Positions 26,093 through 36,158 are shown, counted from the stretch's first letter. The stretch is DNA of 64,000 nt from Leptospiraceae bacterium (GCA_016711485.1 JADJSX010000023.1:650001-714000); one strand, 5' to 3'. The notes: a model not told the origin generated them from the sequence alone. A program made the numbers and translations.

Positions 26093-26153
26093 ACTCACCT
26101 TACGCTATCGCTATTATCATTTCTTAATAAAAGAAATGATAATCAAAGGTGAG
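26093..26153. repeat. 61-bp derivative of the TTATTA-family MITE (copy E)
   Basis: Starts ACTCACCTTACGCTATCGC and ends AAAGGTGAG, flanked by TTATTG (26087-26092) and TTATTA (26154-26159). The internal part is a hairpin ATTATCATTTCTT/AAGAAATGATAAT (13 bp, 5-nt loop). Copy B carries a close relative of this hairpin and end near 32550-32600, so this is a terminal remnant or a minimal folded form of the family. Confidence 0.75.
26145..26153 (+). promoter_or_regulatory. ribosome-binding site of coaB inside a mobile-element end
   Basis: AAAGGTGAG lies 7 nt upstream of the coaB ATG and is the terminal sequence of repeat copy E. AAAGG can pair with the anti-Shine-Dalgarno seen in the 16S fragment. 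The 13-bp hairpin of the element ends one nucleotide before it, so initiation could be sensitive to folding. Confidence 0.6.
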
Positions 26154-26160
26154 TTATTAA

Positions 26161-26829
26161 ATGCATTTAAAATATAATTTCAAAAAAGCAATCGTTTCTT
26201 CAGGGCCAACTAGGGAATGGATCGACCCAGTTCGTTACATATCCAATGCTTCGTCCGGAAAAATGGGATTTCATATAGCTAAAGAAATTTATTCATGGAT
26301 TCCAAACCTAGTTTATGTACATGGAAATGTTTCGGATAAATATAAATCTGTAGAAGGTGCAAAAAATATATATGCAGAAACAACCATTGCGATGAAAGAC
26401 GTACTCTTAAATGAAATAGGAGAAGATACGATCGTCATTATGGCTGCGGCACCAGCAGACTTTAAACCTAAACAACCTGCAGAAAATAAAATCAAAAAAG
26501 AAACTTCAAATGATTTAGTGATTGAATTGGAAAAAAATCCAGACTTACTAATGGCACTCAGTTCCCACTTAAAAGAAAACAATATTACATCTAGCGTCTT
26601 AATTGGATTTGCCGCTGAAACGGAAAAATTAGAAGAATACGCTTTAGGGAAATTAGAACGAAAAGGACTTAAATATATAGTGGGAAATTATGTTGGAAAA
26701 TCAAACGGATTTGGAGAAGTAGAATCGAGCATTCGTATTTTCTCAAAATCTGGTCTTGTTCATGAGATGTCCAATCAACCTAAAGAAATTTTGGCAAAAG
26801 GAATAGTTGAATTTTTAATTCAGAATTAA
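26161..26829 (+). CDS. coaB: phosphopantothenate-cysteine ligase (CoaB domain, stand-alone)
   Basis: 222 residues with SSGPTREWIDPVRYISNASSGKMG, the nucleotide-binding opening of DFP C-terminal domains, then AAAPADFKPKQPAENKIKK (conserved Asn and Lys), LIGFAAET and IVGNYVG. The CoaB reaction joins cysteine to 4'-phosphopantothenate in CoA synthesis. Most bacteria fuse CoaB to CoaC; here the CoaC gene is separate, at 55736-56290. The start is fixed by the ribosome-binding site in the repeat just upstream. Five nt separate it from the channel gene. Confidence 0.93.
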   Translation: MHLKYNFKKAIVSSGPTREWIDPVRYISNASSGKMGFHIAKEIYSWIPNLVYVHGNVSDKYKSVEGAKNIYAETTIAMKDVLLNEIGEDTIVIMAAAPADFKPKQPAENKIKKETSNDLVIELEKNPDLLMALSSHLKENNITSSVLIGFAAETEKLEEYALGKLERKGLKYIVGNYVGKSNGFGEVESSIRIFSKSGLVHEMSNQPKEILAKGIVEFLIQN

Positions 26830-26834
26830 AACGT

Positions 26835-28148
26835 ATGAAAGTTTTTTCTGTTGAAAATAGCTACAAAAGATTTTGGGATTTATTTATATTCCTACTTGCA
26901 ACCTATTGTTCTATCGAAATTCCTGTCTGGATTTTATTTCCCTATAACCAAACTGGATTTTTTTATTATTTTGAAATTTTTATTTCATTCGCATTTTTCT
27001 TCGATTTGATTTTAAACTTTAGAACAGCGTATTACGAAAATGAAATTCAAATTACGGAACCATTCAGTATCGCAAAAAAATATTTAGGAAGTTGGTTTTT
27101 TGTAGATATACTTTCTATTATTCCTTTTAATCTATTCATACAATATGAAATCATATCAGGTGATTTTTTATTCCTATGTATATTTCGTTTTTTAAGAATA
27201 ATAAAGTTAACAGACAATATCCACTTCAAAAGAACATGGGGAATGCATGAATTTGATAGTACGAGTTTTATGCGTTTAGGATTTTTAGTCTATTGGATTG
27301 GTATATTTGCTCACTGGACAGCTTGCGGTTGGATTAAAATCGGCGGGGGGAATACGACAGACGATTCAATTACTCGATATATTCGTGCAATCTATTGGTC
27401 AGTTACTACCTTAACAACTATAGGCTACGGAGATATAACCCCTACTACTAATACTCAAACGTTATACACTATGTTTTTAATGTTAGTTGGTGCGGGCGCT
27501 TATGGTTATCTTGTGGCTAATATTGCTTCTATCCTCGCTAATTCGGATATTATCCGTGCACAATTTGTGGATAAAATTCAGAAAATCAATACCTTTATGA
27601 AATACAAAAAAATTCCAGTAGAAATGCAAAAAGATATTTTGAACTACTATGATTATATTTGGAAAAATCGAAAGGGTTATGACGAAAATCAAATACTAAG
27701 AGAGTTGCCACCTTCTCTTCGTATGAAGGTAAGCATTTATTTAAATAGTGATTTAGTTCGAAAAGTTCCCATTCTAAAAAATGCAAGTGATGATTTGATT
27801 GCAAAAATTATTTTAAATCTTGTTCCTGTTGTTTACATGAAGGGTGATTTTATTTTTAGAAAGGGAGATACAGGACATCATCTATATTTTATAAGTAAGG
27901 GACAAGTTGAAATTTTAGCTGAAGATGGTATTACCAGTTACGGAGTATTATCCGAAGGAAGTTTTTTTGGAGAAATTGCCCTTCTATTAGATACACCCCG
28001 AACTGCAAGTATCAAAGCTTTGGACTTTTGTGACCTATATTATTTAGATAAAAGTACATTTAAGTCGATTATTCATCATTACCCCGATTTTGCAGCATAT
28101 ATCGATAATCTCATAAAAGAACGAGAAAATCCAGATACTTCAAGGTAA
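26835..28148 (+). CDS. potassium channel with cyclic-nucleotide-binding domain (CNG/HCN-like)
   Basis: 437 residues. Six membrane segments occur in the first ~240 residues. The selectivity filter is TTIGYGDITPTT (about 195-204). After a C-linker (AQFVDKIQKINTFMKYKK) a cyclic-nucleotide-binding domain fills 325-430: FRKGDTGHHLYFISKG and FGEIALLLDTPRTASIKA, with the FGE and R(T)A of the phosphate-binding cassette. This is the architecture of eukaryotic-type EAG/CNG/HCN channels, found in some spirochaetes. Starts 5 nt after coaB and converges with the next gene with a 9-nt overlap. Confidence 0.92.
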   Translation: MKVFSVENSYKRFWDLFIFLLATYCSIEIPVWILFPYNQTGFFYYFEIFISFAFFFDLILNFRTAYYENEIQITEPFSIAKKYLGSWFFVDILSIIPFNLFIQYEIISGDFLFLCIFRFLRIIKLTDNIHFKRTWGMHEFDSTSFMRLGFLVYWIGIFAHWTACGWIKIGGGNTTDDSITRYIRAIYWSVTTLTTIGYGDITPTTNTQTLYTMFLMLVGAGAYGYLVANIASILANSDIIRAQFVDKIQKINTFMKYKKIPVEMQKDILNYYDYIWKNRKGYDENQILRELPPSLRMKVSIYLNSDLVRKVPILKNASDDLIAKIILNLVPVVYMKGDFIFRKGDTGHHLYFISKGQVEILAEDGITSYGVLSEGSFFGEIALLLDTPRTASIKALDFCDLYYLDKSTFKSIIHHYPDFAAYIDNLIKERENPDTSR

Positions 28149-30044
28149 AATAGAAAACCTTATTATCTGCAAACAACCTTCTCCTGTAGAAAATCTCGAA
28201 TCTTTATAAATCTTTCGATCTAATAAATTTTTGGCAGGGTATGGAGGACCGAGTAAGAATGGTTTACCCTTGGACTCTACTTGATAGGTAACAGATAATT
28301 TGGGATCATCTTGTTTTTTTAATACTATGTAAGGATGTAAATTTTTGAACCAAGTCTCTACTAAGTATTCTTTTTCACATGAATCAGCTATGATATAAAC
28401 TTCATGAAAATCTAAATCCTTCGGTTTATATTTAAAATTCTTAGGGTTAATCAAAATTTTTATTCTATTTTCAAAGGCGATTTTTTTTAGAACTAACTCA
28501 GTGTCTGCTTTATTAACATGTAACGGATTTATAAAGTTAAAGAAAATTGAATTTTGATTTAAATTTTTAAATATTTTTTCGACTTCTCTAGGAGTAAAAA
28601 AATAGTCTTTCGTTTTACCAGTATAACAGATATTCTCTTCTGAAAACTTTTTGGAAAATTTACCACCAAACGGAATAAAAATTGTAATAGATAAAACCAA
28701 TAATAATCCATATACAGGAATTTTATATTTTTCGGAGAAACTAGATACAAATAAAATTACTCCAACAGCAATTGCTGGCAATAGATGATAAATATGCCTT
28801 GCTTGATGATTAGGAGTAAAAAAAGTTAAAACAAAAATGGTGACTAAAGAAATAACTGAAAACAAAAAGTAAGATTCTAGTTTTTTATATTTAAAATAAG
28901 TATAATATCCAAAACCTACTGATATAAATAAACCGACTATTAAAAAGTATCCAATCCATTCCGGTAGAAAAGAATGATTCGTTATAGCCTTTATAAAAAC
29001 TAAAAAATAATCTAGATTTTTTTCTAGAGTTACTCCCACCATATGACCTTCTGTCTGAATATGAACTAACGAGCTACTTGAACTAGAAAATCGATCAGGG
29101 TGAGTTAAAACAAAAATAACTATTGGTAAATATACCCATTTCAAAAGTGTTACCAATCTTTCAAATTTTAAATTCATCAACTCTTCTGTTTGTTTGAATA
29201 GATAAATATAAAAATCGATAGATGCTAATATGACAATTGTGTATTTTAAGAATGTTTTGGCCTTTCCTTTTAAAATAGATGCTGGAAATAGAAGATAAAT
29301 TAAAATTAAGAGCATAATAGCCATTATCCGATATTGTTTTTTAAACTCATTTGTAATGTAGGCAATATAACGAGTTCCGAACAATATGACTTCTTCAAAA
29401 TAAAGACTAGTATGCACCAAAAATAGTGCCAAAATAAACAAATAACCATAGGGAAACTTTGTATTGAGTAAAGCAAATACACTTAAAGATAGTTTAAGAA
29501 GTAAAAATTTATCTTTATAAGAATCTTGTTTTTGGTAAAAATAATATAAATAATAAATGCTTGCTAAAAAAAATAAAGCTCCCTGTATCTCCAACATCGC
29601 GGAAAATGTATAAACTAAAATAGGTGGAGATAGAAATAACATCATCCAAATAGGAAAAAATAAAAATCCTGAAATCCAACTTCCGTTAGAAATATAATAC
29701 AATACATGAAAAACTAATCCTAATAAAATTACAAATGTTACAACAGTAATCATAACATCTGCATAAGTCGACACTCCCGTGAAAAGAAATACAAAGATTT
29801 GAATTATATTGCGAAATACAGGCCATGTAGGAGTATCTAAAAGTTGAAAAAAGAAAGAAAATAATTCGAAATTTCTAAAATGATCTATCATTTGCAATGT
29901 TTTGATAAGTCGTAAGTCTGCATCCCAACTCAAAAACTCTTGGTTAGGACAATTCATCTGAAACTCTTGCAATAAACAATGTATGCTATATAGAATTAGC
30001 GGGATTTGCAAAAATACTAAGGAAACTAAAATTTTTCTAGCCAT
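28140..30044 (-). CDS. polytopic membrane protein, glycosyltransferase-39/PMT-like
   Basis: 634 residues with about 11-13 hydrophobic helices in the first 480, then a soluble ~150-residue periplasmic tail. The helix spacing and SWDADLRLIKT in the first large loop recall dolichyl-phosphate-mannose/ArnT-type glycosyltransferases (GT-C), where an acidic residue in loop 1 is catalytic. I do not see a complete family signature, so the substrate is unknown. Its 3' end overlaps the convergent channel gene by 9 nt. Confidence 0.6.
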   Translation of the reverse strand: MARKILVSLVFLQIPLILYSIHCLLQEFQMNCPNQEFLSWDADLRLIKTLQMIDHFRNFELFSFFFQLLDTPTWPVFRNIIQIFVFLFTGVSTYADVMITVVTFVILLGLVFHVLYYISNGSWISGFLFFPIWMMLFLSPPILVYTFSAMLEIQGALFFLASIYYLYYFYQKQDSYKDKFLLLKLSLSVFALLNTKFPYGYLFILALFLVHTSLYFEEVILFGTRYIAYITNEFKKQYRIMAIMLLILIYLLFPASILKGKAKTFLKYTIVILASIDFYIYLFKQTEELMNLKFERLVTLLKWVYLPIVIFVLTHPDRFSSSSSSLVHIQTEGHMVGVTLEKNLDYFLVFIKAITNHSFLPEWIGYFLIVGLFISVGFGYYTYFKYKKLESYFLFSVISLVTIFVLTFFTPNHQARHIYHLLPAIAVGVILFVSSFSEKYKIPVYGLLLVLSITIFIPFGGKFSKKFSEENICYTGKTKDYFFTPREVEKIFKNLNQNSIFFNFINPLHVNKADTELVLKKIAFENRIKILINPKNFKYKPKDLDFHEVYIIADSCEKEYLVETWFKNLHPYIVLKKQDDPKLSVTYQVESKGKPFLLGPPYPAKNLLDRKIYKDSRFSTGEGCLQIIRFSILP

Positions 30045-30151
30045 AATGCAATCTCCCTTTTAGAGGTTTTCTTGAAAATCCAATTAAAATTTCATTTATA
30101 ACTATTTTTAATTGAAAAAGTTTTTTCCCTTATTTAGAATGTATAGTAAGC

Positions 30152-32227
30152 ATGTCCGACACCCAAAAATTAGAATCTACTTCCCTAGGGATGTATGTAA
30201 CTCCAGAGGTCACCGCAAGACGACTAAGTAAAATTATACGTATATTCTTAGATTCAAAGAAGGACAGCCATGTGGAATCAATTCTCCAAGAATTAGTTGA
30301 TCCAATGACACTTTCAAGAATTGTAAAGGATTCGAACTTTTGGATTTCTTCTGCGTTAGAAAATAAAGTTCTAAACAAAGTGAATGAATATTTTTCTCTT
30401 TCAGATATTCTTTTTAATTCTGGAAAAGATTTTTTTCTATCTGATAGTTTTGAGATACTTCCCTCCGATGATGTTCAAATTAGTTTTCAAGAATTAATTT
30501 CACGGTTTCCAATTTTACTAGATCAATACGTTCGTTATATCAAAATTAAAAATATTCAATATTCAAAAACGAACTTTAAAATTGAATTTGAATTTGATAA
30601 AAAATTTAAGGAAACTTGGTATGATTTAATTTTTCTGAGAGGAATGTTAGAAGGTGCTGCGATTTTATTTCAAGTTGTAGGTTGTAAAACTATATTAGTC
30701 GAAACTAGTTTGGCAGAAGTTGACTTTAAATATTTTGAGGATACAAAACAAACCAAATTTAATTCCAAAAAATCCATCATTGCTGTTTCTTGGGATGAAT
30801 GTAAAATTAAAGTAGGAAAAACAAATATAAATAAAATTTCTCCAGCGTTTGAATCTAAAACTTTTATTATCTCTTCCACAGAAGATTCAGATAATGATCA
30901 GGATCAGTATTCTTACATTGACTTGAATGATATATTCAGTAAATCAAAAGAACTCTATATAGAAAATCGAGATTTAGAAGCTGCTGTAGAAGTTTTAAAA
31001 AGTCTTCGAAATGAACTAATGTTAAAACAAAAGTCTATAACAAAAGACTTAAAAATCGCTCGTAACATACAACGCGGTATTATCCCCCAAAGAATTCCAG
31101 ATTGGAGAGGACTTCAATTTGCCGTTAGCTTCATGCCAATGCAAGAAGTGAGTGGGGATTATTACGATTATTTTAACTTTGGTTCGAATCGTTTAGGAGT
31201 TTTAGTAAGTGACGTTTCTGGCCATGGAGTTCCTGCCGCATTTATTACAGCTATCTCTAAATTACTTTTTACAAATTATAGATTAGATAGTCCTTCCGAA
31301 ATTTTGGGAAATGCTAATAGCGAATTATTAGATTTAGTAAAACAACAAGGCTACCTTACTTGTTTCTATGGTATTTTTGACTCCAATTATGAAATGACTT
31401 ATTCTATTGCCGGTCACCCTAGACCTATTCTAATGAAAAGTAAAACAAAAGAAATTTTAATACTCGATGGAGAGGGAACATTTTTAGGAATGTTCGATGA
31501 CGCAAGAGACCATTTTAGAGATTATAGAATTAAAATGGATCCGGGTGATAAATTGTTTGTATTTACAGATGGACTTATTGAAGGTCAAAACGATGTCGGA
31601 GAACAATTCCAACAAGAAAAACTCATTCAATGTATTCTAGAAACAGATGAAATGGACATTAAAACTTCTATAGATTATATTATGAAAAGTTTCAATCATT
31701 ATTGTCGTGGTACAGACCAAGGTGATGATATTACCCTTCTTGGAATCGGTCTTAGCCTTAATATGGAGGCATTTGATCGGCATAAATTAGAAGCTGAGAA
31801 AAATTTTAATAACGAAGAATATGAATTAGCCGCAGCTAATTTAATGAAGGCTAATACGATTTTACCGAATGACTTGAGCATTCTTTTACTATTAGGAAAA
31901 TGTTATGCCAAAGTTCGTAATTATAATCTCGCAATCAAATATCTCGAAGAATACAATAGCCTAAAAACTTATAATGCAGATTCTCATTTAATTCTAGGTT
32001 ATTGCTTTTATAAATTGGAAAATTTTGGTCGTGCAGAATTGGAACTTCAAAAATCTATCTCTCTCAGAAGTGGAAATTTGCCTGCCCTTTTTAATCTCGC
32101 CAAAACATTTATAAAAGAAAACTATCCAGATAAAGCACTTGATGTTCTGAACAAAATCGAAGCAATAGATCCTGATTATATTCCAGCAATTCGTCTTCGA
32201 AAATTTTTAAATAAAATTCGTTCCTAG
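30152..32227 (+). CDS. SpoIIE/RsbU-type PP2C phosphatase with TPR tail
   Basis: 691 residues. Residues 1-280 are an unassigned sensory region; a linker (QKSITKDLKIARNIQRGIIP) precedes the PP2C-type domain (about 310-540). That domain has SGDYYDYF, SDVSGHGVPAAF, FTDGLIEGQND and DQGDDITLLGIG with the metal-binding Asp residues. The end (about 545-691) shows tetratricopeptide-like repeats (LLLGKCYAKVRNYNLAIKYLE). Such phosphatases act on anti-anti-sigma factors in partner-switching. No anti-sigma partner gene is adjacent. Monocistronic. Confidence 0.9.
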   Translation: MSDTQKLESTSLGMYVTPEVTARRLSKIIRIFLDSKKDSHVESILQELVDPMTLSRIVKDSNFWISSALENKVLNKVNEYFSLSDILFNSGKDFFLSDSFEILPSDDVQISFQELISRFPILLDQYVRYIKIKNIQYSKTNFKIEFEFDKKFKETWYDLIFLRGMLEGAAILFQVVGCKTILVETSLAEVDFKYFEDTKQTKFNSKKSIIAVSWDECKIKVGKTNINKISPAFESKTFIISSTEDSDNDQDQYSYIDLNDIFSKSKELYIENRDLEAAVEVLKSLRNELMLKQKSITKDLKIARNIQRGIIPQRIPDWRGLQFAVSFMPMQEVSGDYYDYFNFGSNRLGVLVSDVSGHGVPAAFITAISKLLFTNYRLDSPSEILGNANSELLDLVKQQGYLTCFYGIFDSNYEMTYSIAGHPRPILMKSKTKEILILDGEGTFLGMFDDARDHFRDYRIKMDPGDKLFVFTDGLIEGQNDVGEQFQQEKLIQCILETDEMDIKTSIDYIMKSFNHYCRGTDQGDDITLLGIGLSLNMEAFDRHKLEAEKNFNNEEYELAAANLMKANTILPNDLSILLLLGKCYAKVRNYNLAIKYLEEYNSLKTYNADSHLILGYCFYKLENFGRAELELQKSISLRSGNLPALFNLAKTFIKENYPDKALDVLNKIEAIDPDYIPAIRLRKFLNKIRS

Positions 32228-32299
32228 TTTGGAATAATGGAATCACTTCGTTCAAATTAATTTTTGGCTTTTCCCTTTATCGTATTTGTATTTCAATAA

Positions 32300-32600
32300 C
32301 TGACCTTACGCAAAAAAGAAATATTAGGAAAATTAAAGTTAAATTCAGAATATTAGAAAAAGCTAATGAATTAATAAATCTTGTGCTGAGTCAGTCGAAT
32401 GCATCAATAGCCTGCGGCGGCAAGCCCACCATTATGTTTCGACCTATTGTTGTGAAAGCAACACTGGGCTTGAGCGATAGCGAAAGAGATGGAGGGATAA
32501 ACATTGAGTTCGGGTGCCAACCTTCGTTGGACGCTCGGCTCATCCGAACTCAATCATTTCTTTTGTGAAGAAATGATGATAGCGATAGCGTAAGGTGAGT
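32300..32600. mobile_element. TTATTA-family MITE, copy B (301 bp)
   Basis: Begins CTGACCTTACGC and ends GCGTAAGGTGAGT, bounded by direct CAATAA repeats (32294-32299, 32601-32606). It contains the family's AATATTAGAAAAAGCTAATG block and GCCTGCGGCGGCAAGCCCACC block. It is longer than copies A and C because of extra internal sequence, including a hairpin ATCATTTCTT/AAGAAATGAT near the right end. It fills most of the 480-bp gap between the phosphatase and hydrolase genes and interrupts no visible gene. Confidence 0.88.
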
Positions 32601-32708
32601 CAATAAGCAATTTTGCTGATAAAACTGATTTAGGAAAGAGGAGGTCGGTAGTCCAAGTTTTTCAAAGAATAGAACAACTGCACACCGACCGGTTATGCAG
32701 CGTTAGCC

Positions 32709-33560
32709 TTATATTGAATGTAAAAATTCTTTAATATCATTTAAAACTACTTCTCTATCTTTTGGTAATTCATTCATTAATTCATGAAAAAGTCCTGGGT
32801 AGGTTTTGATGAATTTTTTTGCTGTGGTTAAATGACGGAATAGGTCTCGACTTCCGTCTACGTCAGTAATACCGTCATTCTCTCCATGAATAATTAATAC
32901 AGGAACTCGAAGATGGTTTGCTTTTTCATACAATGCTTTGGAGAGATTAAATAAATTTGATCCCATTTGAAAAGAAATTTTTCCGTGCACAAGTTTGTCG
33001 GCTTTGTATGCATCAATCACAGATTGATCGTGCGATAGATATTTTAGATCCAAGTTTGCGTCTATCGTTGTATCAGGAATTAAATTTGCTAAAAATTCTC
33101 CCAAAAATTTCTTTACTTCTTTTTCGAGATCCATTTTTACTTTAATTCCAGGAGAACTAAGAATCAAACCGTCTAAATTATCTTGATTAAAACCCTCTAG
33201 CGCATACTGAAGAGAAATCACTCCACCAAGTGAGTGTCCAAGTAAAGTAACTTTATTCACTTTTTGTTCTTCGCGTGCAATATAGATTAGCTCCATCAGG
33301 TCATTGATATAGTATTGAAATTGATCCACATGTCCGCGTTTTCCATCTGATCTTCCGTGACCACGTGAATCAAGGGCATAGATCGAAAAATCATCATCTT
33401 TCAGTTTTTCAAGTAAATTTCCGTATCGATCGCTATGTTCTCCAAATCCGTGTTGGATTATTAATACTCTTTTGGATTTTGGTTTAGTCCAAGATTGGTA
33501 AAATATATTTGCTTTGTCAGTAGCAGATTGAAAATTGCTTTGTTTGTTTGTGAATGCCAT
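32709..33560 (-). CDS. alpha/beta hydrolase, monoacylglycerol-lipase-like
   Basis: 283 residues of the serine aminopeptidase/Hydrolase_4 type. Motifs in order: HGFGEHSDRYGNL (oxyanion region), YALDSRGHGRSDGKRGH, LLGHSLGGVISLQYA (nucleophile Ser), IIHGENDGITD (Asp) and YPGLFHELMNE (His). This set matches bacterial monoglyceride lipases and lysophospholipases. No signal peptide, so cytoplasmic. Monocistronic. Confidence 0.9.
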   Translation of the reverse strand: MAFTNKQSNFQSATDKANIFYQSWTKPKSKRVLIIQHGFGEHSDRYGNLLEKLKDDDFSIYALDSRGHGRSDGKRGHVDQFQYYINDLMELIYIAREEQKVNKVTLLGHSLGGVISLQYALEGFNQDNLDGLILSSPGIKVKMDLEKEVKKFLGEFLANLIPDTTIDANLDLKYLSHDQSVIDAYKADKLVHGKISFQMGSNLFNLSKALYEKANHLRVPVLIIHGENDGITDVDGSRDLFRHLTTAKKFIKTYPGLFHELMNELPKDREVVLNDIKEFLHSI

Positions 33561-33747
33561 ATTTCCTCTAATTCATTGTCTGGGAAGACTGAGATATAAG
33601 TAAGTCTTACAAGCTAAAACAGTTGTAGAAATGAACGCAGTTGCCGTCAAGTTTTATCCTTTTTTTGCTTGCAGTCCTAAACACAGAATGTAAACCGCTT
33701 TGTAAGGAAATTATATTTTATTTATTAATTAGATCTCACGGATTTTT

Positions 33748-34866
33748 ATGGTAAAATTTCTAACAATAACATTCATAACACTTACTTTATTCTCCTATAA
33801 TTCATGTAGCTCTTTCTTTCAGAGATCTTGGCAAACAATGAATAAAGACATATTCAAAACTATTAAAGTGAACTTAGGCAAATTCGATATACCTCTAGAA
33901 ATTAAATCTTCCGGAAAAATATACCAAGAAATGCCAGACCCGCAAGAATTTGATTCGATTTATTTTTTTAAACCTTCAGAGATGAGAGAAAAAATAAAAT
34001 TGAGTTTCGGAAACGGAGAATTCATTTTCAAAGATCTTCCTTACAGAGGAGAATTGGAAATAATCCCAGATAAAAAGTCAGGAAAATACATATTTGTCAA
34101 CAAACTTCCAATGGAAGATTATCTTTTAGGTGTAGTCGCAGCCGAAATGCCTTCCGGTTGGCATTTGGAAGCTCTCAAGTCGCAAGCAGTTGCCGCTAGA
34201 ACGTATGCGGTAGACTCGATATTAGCCTCTCCCTATAGTACATACCATGTGGAATCAACGACACAATCTCAAGTATATGGTGGAATAAAAAGAGAAACTG
34301 TTCGTTCGAACCAAGCAGTAAGAGAAACAAAAGGAGAGATTTTACTTTACAAAGACAGACCAGCGAGAACTTTTTATCACAGTAATTCCGGTGGCATAAC
34401 AGAGTCACCAGAATTCGTTTGGGGATACACTGGATTAAACTATCTACTAGTTGTAGAGTCTCCTCATTGTAAAGCGGCTACTAACTTTGAGTGGAAAATT
34501 AATTTAACACGCGCCGAAATGCAAGAAAAATTAAAATCTTTAGAATTGGAAGAAATCAAAAATATAAAAGTTACTGAATCCACTCCATCAGGCAGAGCCA
34601 AATTAATAGAAATCGAAGGAAAAGAAAAAACAATCTCAATGAATGCAGTTGAATTTAGAAGAGCCATCGGACAAATTTTAATGCGATCGTTATTATTTGA
34701 AATTGAACTTCAGGAAGATGTTTTCAGGATCACTGGTAGGGGATTTGGACACGGAGTGGGAATGAGTCAGTGGGGAAGTAAAGGAATGGCAGAAAAGGAT
34801 TACGATTATAAAGATATATTAGCATATTACTATAAAGGCACTGAGCTTGTTATTATTGAACAATGA
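33748..34866 (+). CDS. SpoIID/LytB-domain protein
   Basis: 372 residues. A hydrophobic start ends SYNSCSS, a possible lipobox. The SpoIID core shows MEDYLLGVVAAEMPSGW, EALKSQAVAARTYA, YGGIKRET and the C-terminal GFGHGVGMSQWGSKGMAE. In spore-formers SpoIID is a lytic transglycosylase; in non-sporulating spirochaetes it is a periplasmic peptidoglycan-remodelling enzyme. Followed by moeA after 30 nt on the same strand, with no obvious functional link. Confidence 0.93.
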   Translation: MVKFLTITFITLTLFSYNSCSSFFQRSWQTMNKDIFKTIKVNLGKFDIPLEIKSSGKIYQEMPDPQEFDSIYFFKPSEMREKIKLSFGNGEFIFKDLPYRGELEIIPDKKSGKYIFVNKLPMEDYLLGVVAAEMPSGWHLEALKSQAVAARTYAVDSILASPYSTYHVESTTQSQVYGGIKRETVRSNQAVRETKGEILLYKDRPARTFYHSNSGGITESPEFVWGYTGLNYLLVVESPHCKAATNFEWKINLTRAEMQEKLKSLELEEIKNIKVTESTPSGRAKLIEIEGKEKTISMNAVEFRRAIGQILMRSLLFEIELQEDVFRITGRGFGHGVGMSQWGSKGMAEKDYDYKDILAYYYKGTELVIIEQ

Positions 34867-34896
34867 ATTTCTATTGTATCAAATCTCATAATTAAT

Positions 34897-36090
34897 ATGA
34901 TAATAGTATCCGAAGCATTAGAATCCATTCTAAAGAATACAATTCCAACAAACAAGGTCATTCGAAAACCTCTGATTGAAACGATAGGTTTTATTCTTGC
35001 AGAAAATATAGTAGCTGATAGGGATTATCCTCCGTTTCCTAGAGCTACAATGGATGGATATGCAGTTATCGAAAAAGATCTAATTGACAATAAAGAATTT
35101 ACGGTCATAGGTGAAATTTTTGCAGGAGATACTTGGGATTATCCAGATGAAATTCCTCCGAATTCTTGTATAAAAATTATGACAGGAGCTTCGGTTCCGA
35201 ATATTTTTGATACAATCATTAAAGTAGAAGATACAAAATCACAAAATAAAATAGTTCAAATAGAAACAGAAAATTTTTTTAAAGGAATGAATATTGCGAA
35301 ACAAGGAGAAGACTCTAGACAAGGATCTATTTTAGTTTCTACTGGTTTAGTTATTGACACTTCGATTGTTACGATTGCGGCTTCGACTGGTTACACAGAT
35401 TTATCGATTTACTCTCCACCGATTATAAGTATTCTATCAACGGGTAATGAAGTGTTGCCGGAAGGAATTTTTCCCCTTCCGCATCAAATACGAGATTCAA
35501 ATTCATTTACACTCAGGGCAATGCTTCAAAAATTTCGAATAAACCCTTTGCGTGTATGGAATCTACCCGATGATCCGGAAGTTCTACGAACTAAATTCAT
35601 CGAATGTTTCGATTCTGATATTTGTATTATAACAGGCGGAGTTTCTGCGGGTGACGCGGATTACATCCCAGCTACACTAAAAAATTTAGGAGTAGAGGAA
35701 ATTTTTCATAAAGTACAAATTCGTCCAGGAAAACCCATCTGGTTCGGAAAAAAAGATAACACTCTATTTTTCGGACTCCCCGGAAATCCAGTTTCCGCTA
35801 GAGTTACATTTAAAATATTTGTAGAGCCATGCATTCGAAAATTCCTAAACCTTTCTAAACCCAAATCTTTTTTTCTACCACTCCTTATTGCCCGAAAAAA
35901 GAAACATAATTTGGAAGAATACTTTCGTGTTAAAATTGTGAATCAGGATAATCAATCTTATCTCCAAGAAATTCCAAACAATGGAAGTGGAGATTTTATT
36001 GGAAGTCTAGGCTCAGACGGATTAGCCATTCAGAATGCGAATAATAAAGAGTTACCTGAAAAAACTTTTGTAGAATTTTTAGAATGGTAA
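34897..36090 (+). CDS. moeA: molybdopterin molybdenumtransferase
   Basis: 397 residues, normal length. It inserts molybdate into adenylylated molybdopterin. Landmarks: PPFPRATMDGYAV near residue 50, IMTGASVPN, SILSTGNEVLPEG, RDSNSFTLRAML, ITGGVSAGDADYIP and LFFGLPGNPVSARVTF. Domain IV at the C-terminus is present. No other molybdopterin gene lies in the window. Confidence 0.95.
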   Translation: MIIVSEALESILKNTIPTNKVIRKPLIETIGFILAENIVADRDYPPFPRATMDGYAVIEKDLIDNKEFTVIGEIFAGDTWDYPDEIPPNSCIKIMTGASVPNIFDTIIKVEDTKSQNKIVQIETENFFKGMNIAKQGEDSRQGSILVSTGLVIDTSIVTIAASTGYTDLSIYSPPIISILSTGNEVLPEGIFPLPHQIRDSNSFTLRAMLQKFRINPLRVWNLPDDPEVLRTKFIECFDSDICIITGGVSAGDADYIPATLKNLGVEEIFHKVQIRPGKPIWFGKKDNTLFFGLPGNPVSARVTFKIFVEPCIRKFLNLSKPKSFFLPLLIARKKKHNLEEYFRVKIVNQDNQSYLQEIPNNGSGDFIGSLGSDGLAIQNANNKELPEKTFVEFLEW

Positions 36091-36158
36091 TTTTTTTTCG
36101 TTCTGAATCAGAAACACTAAGTGTCCGCAGAACAGTGTTCTAAGATATGTGAAGAGTG

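Noticed and set aside
32383..32568. ORF inside MITE copy B
   Set aside because: Open only by chance across repeat sequence; other copies do not conserve this frame.
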